The position numbers and the translations under genes are program-made. DNA of 64,000 nt from Streptomyces sp. WZ-12 (lineage in GTDB: Bacteria; Actinomycetota; Actinomycetes; Streptomycetales; Streptomycetaceae): contig NZ_CP118574.1 of NCBI RefSeq assembly GCF_028898845.1, positions 1,116,001 through 1,180,000 on the forward strand, in the 5' to 3' direction. The notes beneath the pieces are model-generated. The model saw only the letters and a list, made by a program, of their open reading frames with translations, was not told the DNA's origin and made no database searches. This document shows positions 58,691 to 64,000 of the stretch, piece after piece; position 1 is the first letter of the stretch, and each line of letters begins with the position of its first letter.

Positions 58691-60310
58691 ATGGGGCATG
58701 TAGAAGTCGCGCACGTGGAGTACTACCTGCCGGACGGGCGGGTGTTGCTCGATGACGCCTCCTTCCGGGTGGGCGAGGGGGCCGTCGCCGCGCTCGTCGG
58801 GGCGAACGGCGCGGGCAAGACCACGCTGTTGCGGCTGATCTCGGGCGAGTTGAAGCCGCACGGCGGATCGGTGACGGTCAGCGGGGGCCTTGGGGTGATG
58901 CCGCAGTTCGTCGGCTCGGTGCGGGACGAGCGGACGGTGCGCGACCTGCTCGTGGCGGTCGCACCGGAGCGGATCCGGCACGCGGCGCACGCCGTCGACG
59001 AGGCCGAACTCGCCCTCATGGAGCGGGACGACGAGGCGGCCCAGATGGGTTACGCCCAGGCGCTGAGCGACTGGGCGGAGGCGCGCGGCTACGAGGCCGA
59101 GACGGTGTGGGACATGTGCACCACGTCGGCGCTGGGCATCCCGTACGAGAAGGCGCAGTGGCGGGCGGTGCGGACGCTGTCCGGCGGTGAGCAGAAGCGG
59201 CTGGTGCTGGAGGCGTTGCTGCGCGGGCCCGACGGGGTGCTGTTGCTCGACGAGCCGGACAACTACCTGGACGTGCCGGGGAAGCAGTGGCTTGAGGAGC
59301 AGTTGCGGGAGACCCGCAAGACGGTGCTGTTCGTCTCGCACGACCGGGAGTTGCTGGCGCGGTCCGCGCGGCGGATCGTGAGCGTGGAGCCCGGGCCGGC
59401 CGGCAGCGACGTGTGGGTGCACGGCGGCGGCTTCGCGACGTACCACGCGGCGCGGGCGGAGCGGTTCGAGCGCTTCGAGGAGTTGCGGCGGCGGTGGGAC
59501 GAGAAGCACGCCCAGTTGAAGAGGCTGGTCGTGGACATGCGGCAGTACGCCTCGCGCAGCGACGAGATGGCGTCGCGGTACCACGCGGCGCAGACCCGGC
59601 TCCAGAAGTTCGAGGAGATCGGCCCGCCACCGGAGCCGCCGCGGCCGCAGAAGATCACCATGCGGCTCAAGGGCGGCCGCACCGGGGTGCGCGCGGTCAC
59701 CTGCCAACGGCTGGCACTGACCGGGCTGATGAAGCCGTTCGACCTGGAGGTCTTCTACGGCGAGCGGGTCGCGGTGCTGGGCTCCAACGGGTCGGGGAAG
59801 TCGCACTTCCTGCGGCTGCTGGCGGGCGAGGACGTGGCGCACACGGGGCAGTGGAAGCTGGGCGCCCGGGTGGCGCCGGGGCACTTCGCACAGACCCACG
59901 CACACCCCGAGCTGATGGGGCGCACGCTGTGCGACATCCTGTGGACCGAGCATGCGAAGAGCCGGGGGCCGGCGATGAGCGCGCTGCGCCGTTACGAGCT
60001 GGACCAGCACGGGGACAAGCCGTTCGAGAAGCTGTCCGGCGGGCAGCAGGCCCGGTTCCAGATCCTGCTGTTGGAGACCGGTGGCGCCACCGCGCTGCTG
60101 TTGGACGAGCCGACCGACAACCTGGACCTGGAGTCGGCCGAGGCGCTCCAGAAGGGGCTGGAGGCGTACGAGGGGACGGCGCTGGTGGTCACGCACGACC
60201 GCTGGTTCGCCCGGTCGTTCGACCGGTTCCTGGTCTTCGGTCAGGACGGCCGGGTCCGGGAGGTGCCGGAGCCGGTGTGGGACGAGGGACGGGTGGAGCG
60301 CCGTCGCTAG
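58691..60310 (+). CDS. ABC-F family ATP-binding protein
   Basis: This 539-residue protein has two ABC ATPase domains and no membrane segment. Domain 1 has Walker A GANGAGKTT near residue 38, signature LSGGEQKRL and Walker B LLLDEPDNYLD. Domain 2 has GSNGSGKSH, LSGGQQARF and LLLDEPTDNLD. The linker EERFEELRRRWDEKHAQLKRLV resembles the arm that reaches the ribosomal P/E site. ABC-F proteins rescue or protect ribosomes, some giving resistance to antibiotics. Resistance versus housekeeping (EttA-like) cannot be told. No Shine-Dalgarno is seen before this ATG; leaderless or upstream-coupled translation is possible. Confidence 0.85.
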   Translation: MGHVEVAHVEYYLPDGRVLLDDASFRVGEGAVAALVGANGAGKTTLLRLISGELKPHGGSVTVSGGLGVMPQFVGSVRDERTVRDLLVAVAPERIRHAAHAVDEAELALMERDDEAAQMGYAQALSDWAEARGYEAETVWDMCTTSALGIPYEKAQWRAVRTLSGGEQKRLVLEALLRGPDGVLLLDEPDNYLDVPGKQWLEEQLRETRKTVLFVSHDRELLARSARRIVSVEPGPAGSDVWVHGGGFATYHAARAERFERFEELRRRWDEKHAQLKRLVVDMRQYASRSDEMASRYHAAQTRLQKFEEIGPPPEPPRPQKITMRLKGGRTGVRAVTCQRLALTGLMKPFDLEVFYGERVAVLGSNGSGKSHFLRLLAGEDVAHTGQWKLGARVAPGHFAQTHAHPELMGRTLCDILWTEHAKSRGPAMSALRRYELDQHGDKPFEKLSGGQQARFQILLLETGGATALLLDEPTDNLDLESAEALQKGLEAYEGTALVVTHDRWFARSFDRFLVFGQDGRVREVPEPVWDEGRVERRR

Positions 60311-60325
60311 GGGGTTCTCCTAGCG
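60305..60325 (+). terminator. Small hairpin at the ABC-F gene end
   Basis: CGCTAGG-GGGTTCT-CCTAGCG overlaps the stop codon of the ABC-F gene and gives a perfect 7-bp stem. It is the likely transcript end. Confidence 0.5.
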
Positions 60326-60836
60326 CACGCGGCACGGGAGGGGAAATCCGCCGCCACCCTCGGGGCGGACTCTCGGCCGTGTTCGGACCGGTTTCCGATG
60401 CGCCGTTCGGGCCGCCGGGGACCGGCCGAACAGGGCGCGGACAGAAGGACGTTCGACGCCCCGGGTCCGCTCCTGCGCGCATCCGCCCCAGAGCCGCGCA
60501 CCCGCCCCAGCATCCCCAACTCTGTCGCCGCCAGGGGTGGTGCGCGGCCGGTGGAACGCCGGGTCGGCGCTCTACTGCACCGGAACATTCCCGTCAAGGT
60601 GGTGAATTCGGGCCCGAAAGTGGGCAGTTGACCCTTGTCTTGACGCGGTGATTGACTTCCCGCGTCACCCGGCGCCGCTCCGCGCCCGCGACCCGGAGGC
60701 CGGAAAGGGATCACCGGGTCCGTCGGAATCCGCGGGCAGCGCCACGGCTCCGGGTGAGCTGTGGTCACGCATGTCCTTCAACAGGCTGCCGCCCGTCGAG
60801 GATCGAGGCCCATCGGAGCGTGAGGATCACCGTCGC
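60326..60836. other. Intergenic region before the family 2 glycosyltransferase
   Basis: About 510 bases contain only low-quality frames. An AT-richer patch with several TTGAC motifs (60628-60656) could hold a promoter for the glycosyltransferase, but no clear -10 follows. I see no other feature. Confidence 0.4.
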
Positions 60837-61739
60837 ATGAGGATAAGCGTCGTCGTCCCCGCCTACCGCGCCCGGGACGCGCTGGAGTTGTGTCTGCTGG
60901 CCCTGGCCCGCCAATCGCTCGACACCGCGCACGCGGCCGAGGTGATCGTGGTGGACGACGGCTCCGCGGACGGCACGGACCGGATGGTGGCCGCGCTGCC
61001 GGCCGGCCTCGACGTCCGCTACGTCTACGAGCCGCGCTCCCCCGCGTCCGGGCGGGCGCGGGCCCGCAACCTCGGGCTGGCGCACGCGACGGGCGACCTC
61101 GTCGTGCTGCTCGACGCGGACCAGGTGGTGGCGCCGACGTTCCTCGCCGAGCACGCCCGGGCCCATGCCGAGGGCGATGACCTGGTGGTCGTCGGCCGGC
61201 GGTTCCAGTTGGGGGACGGCCCGGTCGACCGGGAGCGACTGCGGTACGAGTTCAGTTTCGAGGCGCTGCCGCCGGTGGTGCGCGGCGACGAACGGGAGCC
61301 GGTGCTGGAGGCGTTCGACTGCGAGCTGGCCGGGCTGGAGACCGCCTGGCACTACGTGTGGGCCTGCAACGCCTCGGTGCGGCGCGGTCATCTGGTGGCG
61401 GCCGGCGGCTTCGACGAGGCGTTCGTCGGCTGGGGGTTGGAGGACGCGGAGCTGGGCTACCGGCTCACCCGCCGCGGCCTGCGCCTGCGGTACGCCACCG
61501 AGCCGGCCGTCTACCACCTGCACCGGGAGTCGCCCCCCGCGGCCCGGCACGGCGAATGGCGGCGCAATCTCGCCCACTTCGCGAGCGTGCACGACGACGT
61601 GGTGGTGCTGCTCCAGCGGGTCTTCGAACCGGTCGTCGACCCGACCGGCCCGGGCTGGGGCCGGCACGAGTGCGCGCTCCGCTTCGAACTCGCCGCCCGC
61701 GCGCTCGCCGGCCGCCTGCGGCCCGCCCCGACGGGCTGA
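60837..61739 (+). CDS. Family 2 glycosyltransferase
   Basis: This 300-residue protein has a GT-A fold of family 2. The nucleotide-sugar site begins ISVVVPAYRARDALELCLLAL with VDDGSADGTDRM. The metal site is VVLLDADQVV (DAD). FDEAFVGWGLEDAELGYRLTRRG supplies the catalytic ED. The chondroitin-polymerase-like ending (HDDVVVLLQRVFEP) is close to other actinomycete GT2 proteins. ATG 60837 follows GTGAGG; an alternative ATG at 60771 adds 22 residues. No wall or capsule cluster is near. Confidence 0.83.
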   Translation: MRISVVVPAYRARDALELCLLALARQSLDTAHAAEVIVVDDGSADGTDRMVAALPAGLDVRYVYEPRSPASGRARARNLGLAHATGDLVVLLDADQVVAPTFLAEHARAHAEGDDLVVVGRRFQLGDGPVDRERLRYEFSFEALPPVVRGDEREPVLEAFDCELAGLETAWHYVWACNASVRRGHLVAAGGFDEAFVGWGLEDAELGYRLTRRGLRLRYATEPAVYHLHRESPPAARHGEWRRNLAHFASVHDDVVVLLQRVFEPVVDPTGPGWGRHECALRFELAARALAGRLRPAPTG

Positions 61740-61950
61740 CCGAGGCCGCCGCCGCCCCGGGCCGCTCCCGGCGCGGGCCACGCGGCGCCCGGCACACCGG
61801 CGGGTTCCCCCGCCTCGCTCCCAGGGGAGGGCCGCTCGGCGTGTCTACTCTGGATGTGCGGCGGTCCTCCCCGGTCCTACGGGCGGGGCATCGGACGAGA
61901 GCCCAACGGGCCCGCGCTCCGGGCCGCACGACGCCACCCGAAGGAGAGTC

Positions 61951-63279
61951 GTGTCCGGCGCACCATCCCTCCCCACCACCGGGACGCGCGACCCGGACCG
62001 TTCCTGCGTCCTGCTCAAGCACGGCGAGATCTTCCTCAAGGGGCGCAACCGCCGGCTGTTCACCGAGCGGTTGCACGACAACCTCCGGGTGGCGCTGCGC
62101 GGTGTCGGCGGATCGACCTGGATCAAGATCGCGCAGAACGTCACCGTGCTGGGCGGCCAGGTGCCGCAGGAGGCACTGGTCGAACGGGCCCGCCGGGTGA
62201 TCGGCTTCAACTCCGTCCAGCCGGCGATCCGGGTGGACAGCTCCCTGGACGCCATCACCGCGGCGGCGGTGCGGACGCTCGCCGAGGTGGCCGCCCAACG
62301 GCCGGTGGCCAGCTTCGCGGTGCGGGTCAAGCGCCGGGACAAGGCGTTCCCGATGACGTCGTCACGGCTGGCGGCCCACCTGGGGGCCCGGATCCAGGAG
62401 GCCCTGGACGGGCTGCCGGTGGACCTCTCCCACCCCGGCCTCCGGCTGGCCGTCGAGATCGACCACAAGGAGACCTATCTGTCCTGGGCCCGGTATCCGG
62501 GCCAGGGCGGGCTGCCGGTCGGGACCAGCGGCCGGGCCCTGGTGCTGCTGTCGGGCGGCTACGACTCGCCGGTGGCCGCCTACCGCGCCATGCGCCGCGG
62601 TCTGGCCTGCGACTTCGTCCACTTCACGGGCGCCCCGTACACCAACGCGTCCTCGACGTACAAGGCGTACGCGCTGGCCCGGGAACTCAACCGTTACCAG
62701 CCGCCGGGCCGGCTGTACGTCATCGCCCTCGGGCGGGCGCAGCGGCAGTTGGCGGTGGTCGGCGCCGGCCGGCTCCAGGTGGTCGCCCAGCGGCGGCTGA
62801 TGGTGCGGGCCGCCTCGGCGCTGGCCGTCCGGATCCGGGCGCAGGCACTGGTCACCGGGGACAGCCTGGGTCAGGTGGCCAGCCAGACGCTGGCGAACCT
62901 CGTGGCCGTGGACGAGGCCGCCGCGCTCCCCGTCGTCCGGCCCCTGGTCGGCTGGGAGAAGCAGGAGATCATCGACGAGGCCCGCGCCATCGGCACCGCG
63001 GACGTCTCCGTGCTCCCGGACGAGGACTGCTGCCGGCTGCTCGCCCCGCCCCAGGTCAGCACCCGGGCCACACTGCCCCAACTGCACGCGCTGGAAAGCC
63101 GCCTGGACCTCGACGAGCTGATCGCGGAACTGCTGGCCGGCGCCCAGCTCATGCGGCCGGAGGCGGAGGGCGGGGAGGGCGGAGACGGCGCCGGCGGCGC
63201 GGGGGCCCGGGTCGGGAGTGGGTCCACTGCTCCCGGTGACGCCTCGACGCGCGCGGCGCGGGCGTCGGCAACGGTCTGA
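61951..63279 (+). CDS. thiI: tRNA 4-thiouridine synthase ThiI
   Basis: This 442-residue enzyme makes 4-thiouridine at position 8 of tRNA. It begins with a ferredoxin-like and THUMP region (CVLLKHGEIFLKGRNRRLF, then DLSHPGLRLAVEIDHKETYLSW). The PP-loop ATPase motif is LVLLSGGYDSPVAAY near residue 201, followed by LVTGDSLGQVASQTLANL and EDCCRLLAPP. There is no rhodanese domain, as is usual in actinomycetes. The last about 40 residues are a Gly/Ala/Glu-rich tail. It starts at GTG with AAGGAGAG. Confidence 0.9.
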   Translation: MSGAPSLPTTGTRDPDRSCVLLKHGEIFLKGRNRRLFTERLHDNLRVALRGVGGSTWIKIAQNVTVLGGQVPQEALVERARRVIGFNSVQPAIRVDSSLDAITAAAVRTLAEVAAQRPVASFAVRVKRRDKAFPMTSSRLAAHLGARIQEALDGLPVDLSHPGLRLAVEIDHKETYLSWARYPGQGGLPVGTSGRALVLLSGGYDSPVAAYRAMRRGLACDFVHFTGAPYTNASSTYKAYALARELNRYQPPGRLYVIALGRAQRQLAVVGAGRLQVVAQRRLMVRAASALAVRIRAQALVTGDSLGQVASQTLANLVAVDEAAALPVVRPLVGWEKQEIIDEARAIGTADVSVLPDEDCCRLLAPPQVSTRATLPQLHALESRLDLDELIAELLAGAQLMRPEAEGGEGGDGAGGAGARVGSGSTAPGDASTRAARASATV

Positions 63280-63320
63280 GGGCGCTCCCCCGACTTGGCG
63301 AGGGCCCGTCGGGACGTGGG

Positions 63321-64000
63321 TCAGGACCGGGCCTGCGGCTCGGGCTCCTGGAGCAGTTCGCCCGTCTCCAACAGGGTCTTGAGGTTGGACAACAGGGCGG
63401 GCCAACCGTTCTGGATCATGCCGCGGGCCGTGGAGTCGGCGGCGAACCCGTCGTGGACCACGGTGAGCTTCACCATGTCGCCGAGCGGCTCGATCTCGAA
63501 CGTCACCTTGGAGCGCGGCTCGGCCGCCAACTCGGCCTGGACGCCCTCGGCGACGCCCATGCGCCGGGCCCACTCCGGCGTGAAGGTGTGCCAGGTGTAG
63601 GACAGTCTCCGGTGCGGGCTGGACTCCAGGACGACCTGCTCGGGGTGGGCCGTGGCGGCGCCGCCCTCGTTCCAGGTCATGGCCGACCCGGCGCGCCAGT
63701 CCGTGTCGAACTCCACGCCCCAGTAGCGACTGGTGAAGGCCGGGTCGGTGAGGGCCTGCCAGAGCCGCTCCGGCGTGGTCCGGATGTAGGTGGTGTAGAC
63801 GAACGCGTTGCTGTCCATGGGTGGCGTCTCCAGTGCGCGTGTGAGGTCGGCGAGGGCGCGTGCCCGGTCGCGGTCGTAGTGGCTGAGCCAACGGTCAGCA
63901 AGGGCGTTGATCGGCTCGGCGTTGAGGTAGTGCAGCTTCTCCCGCCCGCGCCGGAGCGTGGTGATCAGGTTGGCCGCCTCCAGCACGGCCAGGTGCTTGC
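63321..64000 (-). CDS. ArsR-SRPBCC fusion regulator, 5' end outside the window
   Basis: The visible 226 codons carry the end of an ArsR winged helix-turn-helix (KHLAVLEAANLITTLRRGREKLHYLNAEPINALADRWL) and then an SRPBCC/AHSA1 domain (FVYTTYIRTTPERLWQALTDPAFTSRYWGVEFDTDW, closing with GMIQNGWPALLSNLKTLLE). The true start lies beyond base 64000. Such fusions act as repressors whose SRPBCC part binds a hydrophobic ligand. The two parts are in the same frame with no stop. Confidence 0.83.
   Translation of the reverse strand, partial: KHLAVLEAANLITTLRRGREKLHYLNAEPINALADRWLSHYDRDRARALADLTRALETPPMDSNAFVYTTYIRTTPERLWQALTDPAFTSRYWGVEFDTDWRAGSAMTWNEGGAATAHPEQVVLESSPHRRLSYTWHTFTPEWARRMGVAEGVQAELAAEPRSKVTFEIEPLGDMVKLTVVHDGFAADSTARGMIQNGWPALLSNLKTLLETGELLQEPEPQARS

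Noticed and set aside
60398..60631. 77-codon plus-strand frame before the family 2 glycosyltransferase
   Set aside because: No binding site, no family resemblance and Arg-rich composition; left as intergenic.
1..64000. tRNA, rRNA, CRISPR, phage or insertion sequences
   Set aside because: I saw no cloverleaf, no repeat-spacer array, no transposase and no phage structural genes. A covariance-model search would be decisive and was not possible.

Overview
The window is about 72-75% GC by eye, with GTG and TTG starts, purine-rich ribosome binding sites and almost no TTA codons. It carries genes typical of streptomycetes: a SigF/SigB-type sigma factor, an MsiK-type sugar ABC transporter without its own ATPase, DasR-like sites before a chitinase, an LppY/LpqO-type DUF1259 protein and an ArnT-like membrane glycosyltransferase. 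It is most likely from a Streptomyces or close relative. I see no rRNA, tRNA, CRISPR array, phage or insertion sequence.

Layout. (1) 0.4-4.6 kb: an SDR-like protein that has lost its catalytic YxxxK residues, an ATP-grasp ligase, an acyl-CoA dehydrogenase and a hotdog (FAS1-like/MaoC) dehydratase. (2) 4.66-19.97 kb: the most unusual region, a compact group of carbohydrate and nitrogen-modifying genes. It holds two paralogous glycosyltransferase-like proteins (one fused to a shortened Rossmann domain and carrying a TTA codon), an extended-SDR sugar epimerase, a 43-codon coupled ORF, a GHMP sugar kinase, a radical SAM enzyme, a sugar ABC importer, a glycine-amidinotransferase-like enzyme, a HAD phosphatase, an N,N-dimethylformamidase-like protein, a methyltransferase and a GNAT-like acetyltransferase. 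The kinase / amidinotransferase / phosphatase logic recalls streptidine assembly, so I propose an undescribed guanidino-sugar or cyclitol metabolite pathway. (3) 20.3-22.5 kb: a copper module made of a His-rich DUF6153-like protein and a multicopper oxidase. (4) 22.6-29.2 kb: an FAD monooxygenase divergent from a MerR regulator, a MarR regulator divergent from a 2-oxoacid decarboxylase, an RraA-like protein and an O-methyltransferase.

(5) 29.2-38.5 kb: an orphan KdpD, an alpha/beta hydrolase, an ArnT-like transferase, an SRPBCC protein, a sigma factor with a TTA codon and a photolyase. (6) 38.6-42.2 kb: a DeoR / zinc dehydrogenase / FGGY kinase operon for sugar-alcohol use, followed by an HxlR relic and a possible orphan operator. 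(7) 42.2-48.8 kb: mainly secreted proteins, namely a beta-helix protein, a small exported protein beside a YrdC protein, a GH114-like lipoprotein, a trypsin-like protease and a GH18 chitinase. (8) 48.9-64 kb: a cyclodeaminase-like enzyme, an FUSC membrane protein, asparagine synthetase with a MarR regulator, a DUF1259 protein, a GNAT with a leader region, a methyltransferase, an ABC-F ATPase, a family 2 glycosyltransferase, ThiI, and an ArsR-SRPBCC fusion cut by the window edge.

Local regulation is unusually readable. There are near-perfect palindromes before the MerR, MarR and DeoR genes, two DasR-like elements before the chitinase, and strong GC hairpins between several convergent genes. 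All functions are inferred from sequence reading alone; no database search was run.
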